The notes below the pieces were generated by a model. The model worked only from the letters and a program-made list of their open reading frames with translations. It had not been told where the DNA came from and did no database searches. 64,000 nt of DNA from Candidatus Saccharibacteria bacterium oral taxon 488 (GTDB taxonomy: Bacteria > Patescibacteriota > Saccharimonadia > Saccharimonadales > Saccharimonadaceae). The position numbers were made by a program, and so were the translations under genes. Position 1 is the first letter of the stretch. Each line of letters starts with the position of its first letter. The stretch spans positions 186,001 to 250,000 of the forward strand of contig CP039999.1 in NCBI GenBank assembly GCA_013099195.1, read 5' to 3'. This document shows positions 8,632 through 16,720 of the stretch, in pieces.

Positions 8632-9685
8632 AGCGCGTTGAGACTATCAAACAATCATCTCTCTGGTGGCGGGCGTCAGTGGTGGTGACGATGAATTGAT
8701 GATGTTGGATGGTCTCTTGGAGGAGCTTTTCGCGAGTGGCATCTAGTTCAGAAAACACATCATCCAGGAGGATGAGCGGCCGTGATTGACTGATTTTCGT
8801 TTGCAGTTCCAGCTCGAGCAGCTTGAAAGCCAGCATAATGGTGCGCATTTCGCCGCGCGAGGCGACTTTGATGGCCGGCTGGCTGTGGAGGAAAATCGTA
8901 AAATCCTCGCGGTGTGGGCCGGCCGAAGTATGGCCTGTAGCGATCTCATAGTCGCGAGCACGCTGTAGGCGGTCGAGAAGTGCTTGTTCGTATCGATCAA
9001 GCGATGTACTGGCTTGATAGGTGGCTGCAAAAGCTGTTTCGTGTCCCGCCAGCGCTGCATATAAACTACTCAGCGCCGCCTCGTGTTTAGCTAGGAATGT
9101 GGCACGGGCTTGGGCAATGTGGGTCGCTAACTGGACGAACTTAATATCCCAGGCAAAGAGATGATCGCGCCAGTTTTGGGTCGTCTCGTGGGGGTGTTTG
9201 AGCAGTTCATTGCGCTGGAGCAAGGTTCGATGAAAGGCGCGGAGTGTGGCTTCGTATTGAGCATCCAGTCGAGACAATATACCGTCCAGAAAATCCCGTC
9301 GCCGCGATGGTGAGGAAGAGATGAGTCGTAGCTCGCTTGGCTCAAACAGAACGACTGGCAGGCGATGTTTACGGGGAAGGAGTTTGCTGTGGCTATCGCT
9401 AATCGTAAATTCTTTGCTTATCGTGCCGTCGGCTGTGCGGAGCAGCTGGAGGCGTCGAGAGGTGTTGTTGGTTTCGAGGTGGATGATGGTTTGCGTTTGG
9501 TCGTGCTGCATACAGTCGGCGAGGCTGCCGCGAAAGCTGCTGCCGCGGAGGGCTACGTATATCGCTTCGAGCAAGTTTGTCTTGCCCGTACCGTTTGGTC
9601 CAACGATGACGGTGCCGCCTGGCGCCAGTGTCGTCTCATAAAGGCCGTAGGAGCGAAAATGATATAGTTTAATGTGTGTTATCAC
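8630..9685 (-). CDS. recF: DNA replication and repair protein RecF
   Basis: SMC-like ATPase that loads RecA at gaps together with RecO and RecR. Walker A GPNGTGKT lies at about 29-36, a coiled-coil arm fills the middle, SAGPHREDF precedes the signature region, and Walker B with LILLDD is at about 304-309, followed by FSELD. The 351 residues are typical. The start is GTG at 9685, 8 nt after TGA-TATAAT, so it is probably leaderless. recO is at 52.2 kb in this window. Confidence 0.95.
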   Translation of the reverse strand: MITHIKLYHFRSYGLYETTLAPGGTVIVGPNGTGKTNLLEAIYVALRGSSFRGSLADCMQHDQTQTIIHLETNNTSRRLQLLRTADGTISKEFTISDSHSKLLPRKHRLPVVLFEPSELRLISSSPSRRRDFLDGILSRLDAQYEATLRAFHRTLLQRNELLKHPHETTQNWRDHLFAWDIKFVQLATHIAQARATFLAKHEAALSSLYAALAGHETAFAATYQASTSLDRYEQALLDRLQRARDYEIATGHTSAGPHREDFTIFLHSQPAIKVASRGEMRTIMLAFKLLELELQTKISQSRPLILLDDVFSELDATREKLLQETIQHHQFIVTTTDARHQRDDCLIVSTR

Positions 9686-9693
9686 TGATGATA

Positions 9694-9702
9694 ATTATAT
9701 CA
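9694..9702 (-). promoter_or_regulatory. Extended -10 of recF, leaderless GTG start
   Basis: TGA-TATAAT on the minus strand, 8 nt before the GTG. The TGA is also the stop codon of the upstream orphan gene. Confidence 0.55.
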
Positions 9703-10356
9703 CGCGGCTTCTTCTGGCGGGGTTAGTTCCGCATAGGGATCGGCTACCCGTCGGAGATTTTTTTGATCCTCTGGATCAATGAGCTCTGGATGAGAGAGAA
9801 TGCTATGTTTGATGTGGGTTTCACGCAGCGAAAGGGGACGTTGCATGTCTCTATATTCGGGCGGTAGGTCTTGCTCGCTGCCACTAGTAATATCGTTTTT
9901 GATGACACATTCCCATGTGTCGGGCGCGCTCTCGATGAGCTTGACATGGTGAGTGCCGGTGACGCCCAAGTAATCAATAGGCATTGGCGGAAATTCAATG
10001 GTGGCTCGTGGCGTCTCGGGGTGCTCCTCTATATACCAGGCTTCTGCACGGCGGATGGTGAATTCCTGTCCCTCGTATCTAACTTTTACGGTCTTGAAGC
10101 CGTCGGAGCGTTCTTTGTCGGCATCAAGAGTGTCGTTGTTTTCAGCGGCGATTGCGGTAGCCTCATCAAAGAATTGATTACTCTCGTCTTGGTCGCCTGG
10201 TGTTTTCACGTCGCCAGTAGGTTCATTAATACCATCCGGGAGATTACCGTAAAGGTCTGTATCATAGCCGTTATTGCGTGCTGCAATTTGCTTAGGATTA
10301 AGCAGCGGCTCTTTCGTCTCACCAGTTTGCTTTAGTCGCTCGATATCGTAGGCCAT
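9700..10356 (-). CDS. Orphan protein of 218 residues
   Basis: Not recognised. The N-terminal third is polar and likely disordered (rich in Asn, Asp, Glu). A small beta-rich domain (about 85-160) contains FKTVKVRYEGQEFTIRRAE and a segment ending in WECVIKND. The C-terminus is helical and acidic. There is no signal peptide or membrane segment. It lies directly upstream of recF on the same strand. No Shine-Dalgarno sequence precedes the ATG. Confidence 0.6.
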   Translation of the reverse strand: MAYDIERLKQTGETKEPLLNPKQIAARNNGYDTDLYGNLPDGINEPTGDVKTPGDQDESNQFFDEATAIAAENNDTLDADKERSDGFKTVKVRYEGQEFTIRRAEAWYIEEHPETPRATIEFPPMPIDYLGVTGTHHVKLIESAPDTWECVIKNDITSGSEQDLPPEYRDMQRPLSLRETHIKHSILSHPELIDPEDQKNLRRVADPYAELTPPEEAA

Positions 10357-10423
10357 TTTCTAAGTTTCTGTTCAGGTATACGTTAACGTTTTAATTTTAG
10401 CATGAATATTTGGATAAGTCAAG

Positions 10424-10453
10424 CGGACAACCTTGCCACTAGTCTGCTATAAT
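10424..10453 (+). promoter_or_regulatory. Promoter of the frr operon
   Basis: CGGACA at 10424-10429, spacer 18, perfect TATAAT at 10448-10453 with an upstream TGC (extended -10). Confidence 0.6.
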
Positions 10454-10477
10454 GGATGATAGATAACGGGAGGAAAT

Positions 10478-11032
10478 ATGTTTGACACACAACCATATGA
10501 GGATAAAATGGCGCAGGCCTTTAGCCATTTTCAGGACGAGCTGAAAAAGGTGCGGACAGGTCGGGCGCATGCCGGAATGCTGGACGGCGTGATGGTAGAG
10601 ACGTACGGGACGCGGATGCTGCTGAACCAGGTGGCAAATGTGACGGCGCCGGAGGCGCAGATGCTGCTGGTGACGCCGTTTGATCCGAGTAATATTACGG
10701 CAATTTCGGCAGCGATTCGCGATAATCAGAGCTTGGGCTTTAATCCGTCCGATGACGGTCGGGTGGTGCGGGTGCCAGTGCCGGCATTGACTGAGGAACG
10801 CCGCAAGCAATTAGTCAAGCAAGTGAGCGAAAAAGTCGAAGAGGCGCGGATCGCTATGCGGACAATTCGTCAGGACGCCCTGAAGGAGGCCAAGCGTATG
10901 AAAGACGCCAAGGATCTCGGTGAGGATGATTATAAGCGAGTCGAGAAGGAAATTGATGCGCTGATGAGTAAGGTGCAGGCACAAATTGACGAAGCGTTTA
11001 AGGCAAAAGAAAAGGATGTGTTGACGGTTTGA
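10478..11032 (+). CDS. frr: Ribosome recycling factor
   Basis: Splits post-termination ribosomes with EF-G. 184 residues, the usual length. The three-helix bundle carries the conserved KVRTGRAHAGMLDGV (about 24-38), the beta domain, and the C-terminal RTIRQDALKEAKRMKDAKD (about 129-147). GGGAGGA precedes the ATG. It heads a run of seven tightly spaced genes (to proS at 15.4 kb), an arrangement close to the classical frr-uppS-rseP-proS order. Confidence 0.96.
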   Translation: MFDTQPYEDKMAQAFSHFQDELKKVRTGRAHAGMLDGVMVETYGTRMLLNQVANVTAPEAQMLLVTPFDPSNITAISAAIRDNQSLGFNPSDDGRVVRVPVPALTEERRKQLVKQVSEKVEEARIAMRTIRQDALKEAKRMKDAKDLGEDDYKRVEKEIDALMSKVQAQIDEAFKAKEKDVLTV

Positions 11033-11448
11033 TGAATCAGACGTTTGCCGAGCGCGTGAAAGAGTTAGGGCTGCCGCTGGATCAGATTATCATCATCGGC
11101 AGTGGTATTTTGGATCAATTAGGAATTCGTCAGTCCACTGATATTGACGTGGCGGTTGACCGGGCGACATTAGAAAAGATTGCTGGTGATAGCGACTGGG
11201 CCGAAAAGCTTGATACAAACCAACGCCGGTATTTGGTGAAGTATGATGGATCGGTCGAGATCTGGGACGGCTGGGAGATTGACGGGCGAATTGTTGAGTA
11301 TGACGAGCTACTGGACTACGCGGTGGAATATGACGGTGTGAAGTTTGTTAATCTAGATTTTCTGCGGCGCTGGAAAAACTGGCGCGGGCGCGAAAAAGAT
11401 ATCCAGGATGTGAGGTTGATTGATGAGTGGAGGGCGAAACATGAGTGA
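11032..11448 (+). CDS. Nucleotidyltransferase-fold protein, uncharacterised
   Basis: About 138 residues. IIIIGSGILDQLGI followed by STDIDVAVD (about 18-44) is the G-S ... D-x-D pattern of the nucleotidyltransferase fold (MNT-like or DUF-type). The C-terminal half has a small helical part ending in a Lys/Arg-rich segment, as in minimal nucleotidyltransferases of defence or toxin-antitoxin modules and tRNA modifiers. The start ATG overlaps the frr stop (TGATG). A TTG three bases earlier is possible but less likely. Substrate unknown. Confidence 0.65.
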   Translation: MNQTFAERVKELGLPLDQIIIIGSGILDQLGIRQSTDIDVAVDRATLEKIAGDSDWAEKLDTNQRRYLVKYDGSVEIWDGWEIDGRIVEYDELLDYAVEYDGVKFVNLDFLRRWKNWRGREKDIQDVRLIDEWRAKHE

Positions 11449-12136
11449 AAAAACAGAATTGCCGAGGCACGTTGGTTTTATCGTTGACGGTAATCGTCGC
11501 TGGGCGAAGCAGCACGGGCTGCCGGCTTATGAGGGGCACTTGGCGGGATACAACAGCCTGAAGGATGTGCTACTAGAGACGTTGCGCCGTGGCGTCAAGT
11601 ATGCCAGCGCGTATGTGTTCAGTACAGAAAACTGGAAGCGCTCCGAGGAGGAGGTCGGGCATTTGATGGGCCTGCTACTCAAGGTGCTGGAGTCGGACGT
11701 GCCGATATTTCTGGAACATAATGTACGGATGCGGGTGATTGGCTCACGTGAGGGGTTATCAGAAACCTTACGAAAAGCGATTGAGCGAGCCGAGGAACGA
11801 ACGCGGAATTTGACGGGCGGCGAGCTGCTTTTGTGTCTCAATTATGGCGGACATTTGGAAATTGCCGACGCGGTTAAAAAAATTGTTCAGTCGGGCGTGG
11901 CGGCCGAAGCCGTGACGCCAGAACTGATCGCTCAGAACTTGTATGCACCGGAAGTACCGCCATGTGACCTCATCGTGCGAACAAGCGGCGAACAGCGATT
12001 GAGTAATTTCATGCTGTGGCGGGCGGCGTACAGTGAGCTAATGTTCATCGAGAAAAACTGGCCAGACATGACGATAAAAGATGTGGAGTTCATTCTGGAG
12101 GAGTACAAAAAACGTAATCGGCGCTTTGGAGGGTAA
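11441..12136 (+). CDS. uppS: Undecaprenyl diphosphate synthase
   Basis: cis-Prenyltransferase that makes the C55 carrier lipid for wall polymers. FIVDGNRRWAK near residue 14-24 holds the catalytic Asp. LCLNYGGHLEI and RTSGEQRLSNFMLWR (about 180-194) bind the diphosphate. I place the start at ATG 11441, with GGAGG at 11428-11432. It overlaps the end of the previous gene by 8 bp. This gives 231 residues, close to family size. An in-frame ATG at 11423 lacks a better ribosome site. uppP at 23.1 kb recycles the same carrier. Confidence 0.95.
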   Translation: MSEKTELPRHVGFIVDGNRRWAKQHGLPAYEGHLAGYNSLKDVLLETLRRGVKYASAYVFSTENWKRSEEEVGHLMGLLLKVLESDVPIFLEHNVRMRVIGSREGLSETLRKAIERAEERTRNLTGGELLLCLNYGGHLEIADAVKKIVQSGVAAEAVTPELIAQNLYAPEVPPCDLIVRTSGEQRLSNFMLWRAAYSELMFIEKNWPDMTIKDVEFILEEYKKRNRRFGG

Positions 12137-12138
12137 TA

Positions 12139-13305
12139 ATGGTGTTCATTGGAATTTTGGTTGGGCTGATCATACTGGTTTTGTTGGTGGTAGTGCACGA
12201 ATTGGGTCACGCAATTGTGGCGCGGCGCAATGGTGTGGTGGTTGAGGAATTTGGTATCGGCTTTCCGCCGGCCGCAAAAAAATGGCGATCCAAAAAGAGC
12301 TTTCTCGGCAAGAATGTGGTGTTTAGTCTAAACTGGCTGCCGCTCGGTGGGTTCGTCAAGCTGAAGGGTGAATACGATTCGGCCGAAGGCGCGGGGACGT
12401 ATGGCAGTGCTACCTTTTGGGTAAAGACCAAGATTTTATTAGCTGGCGTGATGATGAATTGGCTGACGGCTGTCCTGCTGTTTATGATATTGGCGCTGGT
12501 GGGGATGCCAAAAATCTTACCACAGCAAGCGGTGCTGCCGTTTGATTCGCGGGTGGAGCGTTCAGCACTGACGGTGGCGCGAGTGACACCAGGCTCGCCG
12601 GCAGAAAAGGTCGGCCTTCAGCGTGGCGATGAGGTGCGAAAGATTGGCGATCGCAGCGTGACAACGCCGGCGGAGCTGTCGGCGACCACGAAAGCGCAGG
12701 CCGGTCGTGAGGTGACGATTGAGCTGGTGCGCGGCGGTCAGACGCTCACCAAGCAAGTCCGGCTACAAACTGCCGACCAAGCAAAAAATGGCGGCTATCT
12801 CGGTGTCGGCCCGCAACAGACAGAAACGATTCATAGTACCTGGTCGGCACCAATCGCAGCAGTGGTGACCACGGGGCAATTGACGTATGAGACAGTGGCG
12901 GGCGTTGGCTCAATTCTCGCGAAAACGATTAACGGGACGATCGGGCAATTATTTGGCTCGCCAGAATCTCGCCAGGCGGCCAAGGCTGATCTGGCGGCAG
13001 TTGGCGAAAGCGTGGCCGGGCCGGTCGGCATCTTGGGCGTGCTGTTTCCGTCAGTGCTGAGTTCTGGCTTGACGCAAATTTTACTACTGGCGGCAATCAT
13101 TTCGCTGACGCTGGCGGTGATGAACGTACTGCCAATTCCGGCACTGGACGGCGGGCGGTGGTTTACGATGGCAGGCTTTAAATTATTCAAGAAAAAATTG
13201 ACCAAAGAGCGCGAGGAAACGATTCAGGGCATCGGCTTTCTGGTGCTAATGGCACTGACGGTTTTAGTGACATGGAGTGATATTGCGAAAGTATTAAGGG
13301 GGTGA
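12139..13305 (+). CDS. rseP: Site-2 protease / RseP family membrane metalloprotease
   Basis: Intramembrane zinc protease. The first membrane helix carries HELGH (His20, Glu21, His24). A PDZ domain follows (about 145-220, SPAEKVGLQRGDEV). The C-terminal membrane helix has the second zinc motif LPIPALDGGR (about 332-341). Its length of 388 residues and four likely membrane spans fit bacterial RseP. It starts 2 nt after uppS. Relatives cleave anti-sigma factors or remnant signal peptides. The substrate here is unknown. Confidence 0.92.
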   Translation: MVFIGILVGLIILVLLVVVHELGHAIVARRNGVVVEEFGIGFPPAAKKWRSKKSFLGKNVVFSLNWLPLGGFVKLKGEYDSAEGAGTYGSATFWVKTKILLAGVMMNWLTAVLLFMILALVGMPKILPQQAVLPFDSRVERSALTVARVTPGSPAEKVGLQRGDEVRKIGDRSVTTPAELSATTKAQAGREVTIELVRGGQTLTKQVRLQTADQAKNGGYLGVGPQQTETIHSTWSAPIAAVVTTGQLTYETVAGVGSILAKTINGTIGQLFGSPESRQAAKADLAAVGESVAGPVGILGVLFPSVLSSGLTQILLLAAIISLTLAVMNVLPIPALDGGRWFTMAGFKLFKKKLTKEREETIQGIGFLVLMALTVLVTWSDIAKVLRG

Positions 13306-13307
13306 AT

Positions 13308-14144
13308 GTGAGGAAGTGGGCCAAAAAGGAAAATAGTCAGTCGACGACAAAGGGGCGGCTGAATAAAGATAATTGGTGGCTACTCATCGTGCTGCCGGTG
13401 TGGACGTATGCGGCGTTTTGGATGGCGCAGTTAATTGTGCTTGGTCTGGTGTGGGTGCTTAGCCGTGTTGGTGTGTCGCTTGGTTCGGTGAATGAGGTGC
13501 TGCTGAACGCGACGGGATCGGTCGTTGTGTACGTACTAGCGGTGATCTTGGTGGTGAGTCTGCCGTTTTATGTCCGTCGCCGCCGGACGACGCTGAAAGA
13601 AATGGGGGTGACTGATTGGCCGTCGTGGTGGGACGTGGTGATTACACCGGCAGCCTTTATTGTATACACAATTTGCTCAATGGTGTTTTTAACAGTGGTG
13701 ACTAAACTGGTGGCAATTGATATTCACCAACCACAAGCACTGCCATTCTCGCAGTCAATGCTCGGTACCCAGTGGCAGTACATCGCGGCATTTATGACGA
13801 TAGCAGTATTGGCGCCAGTGGCGGAGGAGCTATTATTCCGCGGCTATTTGTACGGTAAATTACGGCGGACGGCGCCAGTTTGGATGGCAGTTTTGATTAC
13901 TAGCCTGACGTTTGGGGCAGCGCATTTGTGGGGGGGTAGCGGGTCACTACAGTGGGCGGTCGCGGCAGACACCTTTGTGCTGAGCATCGTGATGAGCCTG
14001 GCGCGGGAGTATACCGGCGCAATCTGGGTGCCAGTTTTGATGCATATTGCGAAAAACAGCATTGCCTTTTATGCGCTGTATGTTAATCCAAATCTTTTAG
14101 AGCAACTAAAGTCAGCGCTGCTGCCACTCATTGGAGGAATATAA
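13308..14144 (+). CDS. CPBP family intramembrane metalloprotease
   Basis: About 278 residues with some seven to eight hydrophobic segments. The Abi/CPBP motif 1 is EELLFRGYLYGKLR (Glu pair at about 173-174). Motif 2 is a His in FGAAHLWGG, and motif 3 is the HIAKN near the end. The family includes Rce1-like CAAX proteases and bacteriocin-immunity proteins. I take GTG 13308 as start because AGGGGG lies just upstream. GTG 13302 is also in frame but has no ribosome site. It sits between rseP and proS, so membrane proteolysis genes are paired. Confidence 0.85.
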   Translation: MRKWAKKENSQSTTKGRLNKDNWWLLIVLPVWTYAAFWMAQLIVLGLVWVLSRVGVSLGSVNEVLLNATGSVVVYVLAVILVVSLPFYVRRRRTTLKEMGVTDWPSWWDVVITPAAFIVYTICSMVFLTVVTKLVAIDIHQPQALPFSQSMLGTQWQYIAAFMTIAVLAPVAEELLFRGYLYGKLRRTAPVWMAVLITSLTFGAAHLWGGSGSLQWAVAADTFVLSIVMSLAREYTGAIWVPVLMHIAKNSIAFYALYVNPNLLEQLKSALLPLIGGI

Positions 14145-14145
14145 G

Positions 14146-15396
14146 ATGCGAATGAGTCAACTATTTACCAAGACAGCCAAGACCGCACCGGCGGACGAAG
14201 TGTCGAAAAATGCCCAGCTTCTCATTCGGGCGGGATTCGTGTATAAGGTGATGGCGGGCGTGTATGCGTACACGCCACTAGGGCTGCGTGTGCTGGAAAA
14301 CATCAAACAAATTGTCCGTGAGGAGATGAATGCGATTGGTGGCCAAGAGTTGATCATGACGAATTTGCAGCGCCGCGAGACCTGGGAGGCAACTGGTCGC
14401 TGGAGTGATGAGGTGGTCGATGTGTGGTTCAAAACTCGCTTGCAAGACGATACTGAGCTGGGGTTGGCATGGAGTCACGAAGAAGCGATTATGGAAATGA
14501 TGCAGCAATATGTCAAAAGCTATAAGGACCTACCGGTCAGCGTGTATCAGTTTCAGACCAAGTTGCGCAATGAACTCCGATCAAAGAGCGGTATTATGCG
14601 TGGCCGTGAATTTGTCATGAAGGATATGTACAGCCTGCACGCCACACAGCAGGACATGGATCAGTATTATGAGCGGGTTATCGAGGCGTATAAGCGCTGC
14701 TATGCGCGGTTTGGCATTGGTGATAGTACATTTGTGACATTTGCTGGCGGTGGGGCGTTTACTAAGTTTAGTCACGAGTTTCAGACGATATGTGAAGCGG
14801 GTGAGGATACACTGTACGTCAATGCTGACCAGACGGTGGCTGTCAACGAAGAGGTGTTGGATGATGCTACCAAGGAATTGGGTATCAGTAGAGATGATCT
14901 GCTGCCAGTTGTCAGTGCGGAGGTGGGCAATATCTTTAAATTTGGTACCGAAAAAGCTGAGCAGATGGGTATCATGTACACCGGTGAAGATGGCAAGCAG
15001 CATCCGATTTACCTTGCAAGCTACGGCATTGGTATCACGCGGGTGATGGGTGTGATTGCCGAAAAAATGTCGGATGATAAGGGGTTGGTCTGGCCGGAGA
15101 ATATCGCACCGTTCAAGGTTCATGTGGTGGCGATTGGTGATAAGGGTCAGGAGCTAGCGAGTACATTATATACCGAGCTGGCGGAAAAGGGCATGGAGGT
15201 GCTACTGGACGATCGGGCTGAGCGACCGGGCGTCAAGTTTGCTGATGCAGAGTTGATGGGGTTGCCGTGGCGGATTACGATTGGCGAGCGAGCGATTGAT
15301 AGCGATGGATTGTTCGAGTTAACTGAACGGGCGACTGGCGAGACAAAGAAGCTGGATTATCAGCAGCTGCTTAGGTTTTGTTTGGAGCGCGGGTGA
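14146..15396 (+). CDS. proS: Prolyl-tRNA synthetase, short form without editing insert
   Basis: Class II synthetase. Motif 1 (TPLGLRVLENIKQIVREEMN), motif 2 (FQTKLRNELRSKSGIMRGRE) and motif 3 (YGIGITRVMG) are all visible, followed by the anticodon-binding domain. At about 416 residues it lacks the roughly 180-residue INS editing domain that separates motifs 2 and 3 in most bacterial enzymes. Motif 2 runs almost directly into the FTKFSHEFQ region. The start ATG 14146 has GGAGGA at 7 nt. It is the last gene of the frr-uppS-rseP run. Confidence 0.94.
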   Translation: MRMSQLFTKTAKTAPADEVSKNAQLLIRAGFVYKVMAGVYAYTPLGLRVLENIKQIVREEMNAIGGQELIMTNLQRRETWEATGRWSDEVVDVWFKTRLQDDTELGLAWSHEEAIMEMMQQYVKSYKDLPVSVYQFQTKLRNELRSKSGIMRGREFVMKDMYSLHATQQDMDQYYERVIEAYKRCYARFGIGDSTFVTFAGGGAFTKFSHEFQTICEAGEDTLYVNADQTVAVNEEVLDDATKELGISRDDLLPVVSAEVGNIFKFGTEKAEQMGIMYTGEDGKQHPIYLASYGIGITRVMGVIAEKMSDDKGLVWPENIAPFKVHVVAIGDKGQELASTLYTELAEKGMEVLLDDRAERPGVKFADAELMGLPWRITIGERAIDSDGLFELTERATGETKKLDYQQLLRFCLERG

Positions 15397-15453
15397 TCAC
15401 ATTGTCTGATATGTGCGACGGAGGCCAGATTGCATCAGGGGCTCCGTCATGTA

Positions 15454-15482
15454 TTGACATGGTTTGGGGTGATTGCTATACT
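15454..15482 (+). promoter_or_regulatory. Consensus promoter of greA
   Basis: TTGACA at 15454-15459, spacer 17, TATACT at 15477-15482. Confidence 0.75.
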
Positions 15483-15512
15483 CGTAGAGACTTAAATAAC
15501 CATATAAATAAG

Positions 15513-15553
15513 CGCTATATATAGCACTTTTTGTTTTTGTAGACGCTATATAT
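15513..15553 (+). repeat. CGCTATATAT direct repeats and palindrome in the greA leader
   Basis: The 10-mer CGCTATATAT occurs at 15513-15522 and 15544-15553, 31 bp apart (about three helical turns). The first copy is part of a 12-bp palindrome GCTATATATAGC (15514-15525) that is followed by a T-rich stretch. It could be an operator or a weak attenuator. Confidence 0.5.
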
Positions 15554-15570
15554 GGAGTGAGGAGAGTAAC

Positions 15571-16026
15571 ATGAATAAGGTATATCAGATTACCGAGAGT
15601 GGCCAGCGTGAGCTAGAACGAGAGCTGGATGAGCTGAAGAGTCGGCGCGGCGAGATCGCTGATAAAATCGCGGCGGCACGGGATTTTGGCGATTTGAGTG
15701 AGAATGCAGAGTACGATGCGGCGCGTGAGGCCCAAGGGTTGTTAGAAACGCGCATTACCGAGATCGAAACAATTTTGCAGAATGCGAGTATCATTCAGGC
15801 TGGCAATAGTTCAACGGTGGTGCTAGGTAGTACAGTGGAACTGGAGGCCAATGGCAAGACAGTGGTTTATACCGTCGTTGGGCCGGTCGAGGCGGACCCG
15901 CTAGAAGGGAAGGTCTCGAATGAGTCGCCGATCGGCCAGGCGTTGATGGGTAAGGCGGTTGGTGATACAGTAACGATCAGCACGCCAAAAGGCGAGTTGG
16001 CGTATGCGGTGGTGGCGCTGCGGTAG
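15571..16026 (+). CDS. greA: Transcription elongation factor GreA
   Basis: Stimulates transcript cleavage by backtracked RNA polymerase. The N-terminal coiled coil carries GDLSENAEYDAAREAQ (about 44-59), whose acidic tip enters the secondary channel. The C-terminal FKBP-like domain has the usual SPIGQALMGKAVGD (about 118-131). 151 residues. TGAGGAGAG precedes the ATG. It is monocistronic with its own strong promoter and a 5' leader of about 80 nt containing repeats. Confidence 0.95.
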   Translation: MNKVYQITESGQRELERELDELKSRRGEIADKIAAARDFGDLSENAEYDAAREAQGLLETRITEIETILQNASIIQAGNSSTVVLGSTVELEANGKTVVYTVVGPVEADPLEGKVSNESPIGQALMGKAVGDTVTISTPKGELAYAVVALR

Positions 16027-16051
16027 CTGGGCGGAACAACCGAAGGGCTTA

Positions 16052-16627
16052 CTACTCGTCAATGTCTGTTGGTTGGTGGTAGATGGTTTGAATTGTCTTG
16101 GGGTCTAGCTTGGTTTCCACGGCTTGACGCGCCTGCTGTCGTACTTCTTCCAGTGTCAGTTGCTGAGACCCACTTCCAGATAACCGTTGAAGTATGATGT
16201 CATCTCGTATCGGCAAGTTTTGCTGATTGAACTGCTCTATGATCGTTTTTGCCGGTGCGGCGTCGGTTTTTGGATGATAAAACCTATTGATTGCCAAGAT
16301 GACTCGACCGAGACTTCTTGGCACATCTCTAGAAAGTCTGTCGGGGTGACGCGCCAGTCTTTTGAGTCTATTCTCAAGTCTGCGAGCACGCCATGGGTGT
16401 TTATCACGGATTAAATCAGCCACATTGACCACATTCATCAGCGTACGGAGTGGATAGGCTGGGGGCTCTGTTCTGCCCCTTAGTTCTGCCACCCATAAAC
16501 GAGCGTCATGGTAGAGCTCTTTTGCTTGATCTGAATTGTCACAGCTATCGGGCAAGTCCACTTCCCATGAGGCCGGCGTCGGGGTTTTATCTCTTGTCAG
16601 TAGCGTATCCATACCATTTTTGAACAT
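16052..16627 (-). CDS. Orphan helical protein of 191 residues
   Basis: Not recognised. It is mostly helical and Arg-rich. It contains a segment with PWRARRLENRLKRLARHPDR (about 88-107) and a C-terminal part rich in Gln. There is no signal peptide or membrane span. The ATG is 8 nt after the promoter TTGCAA-17-GATAAT, so the mRNA would be nearly leaderless. An in-frame ATG at 16610-16612 could also serve. It is divergent from the DUF2207 gene, with an inverted repeat between them. Confidence 0.6.
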   Translation of the reverse strand: MFKNGMDTLLTRDKTPTPASWEVDLPDSCDNSDQAKELYHDARLWVAELRGRTEPPAYPLRTLMNVVNVADLIRDKHPWRARRLENRLKRLARHPDRLSRDVPRSLGRVILAINRFYHPKTDAAPAKTIIEQFNQQNLPIRDDIILQRLSGSGSQQLTLEEVRQQARQAVETKLDPKTIQTIYHQPTDIDE

Positions 16628-16634
16628 CGTTACC

Positions 16635-16679
16635 CATTATCCAATAAACGCTTCATCTTTGCAATACCATTGGATAATG
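16635..16679. repeat. Inverted repeat in a divergent promoter region
   Basis: CATTATCCAAT (16635-16645) and ATTGGATAATG (16669-16679) form an 11-bp perfect inverted repeat with a 23-nt spacer. The left arm covers the -10 box (16636-16641) of the minus-strand orphan. The -35 TTGCAA (16659-16664) lies between the arms. Confidence 0.6.
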
Positions 16680-16708
16680 TTTATTAAAAGCGCATTGGTA
16701 ATAAGTGA

Positions 16709-16714
16709 TATAAT
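16709..16714 (+). promoter_or_regulatory. -10 box of the DUF2207 gene, leaderless start
   Basis: TATAAT, 6 nt before the ATG at 16721. No clear -35. Confidence 0.5.
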
Positions 16715-16720
16715 TAACAT

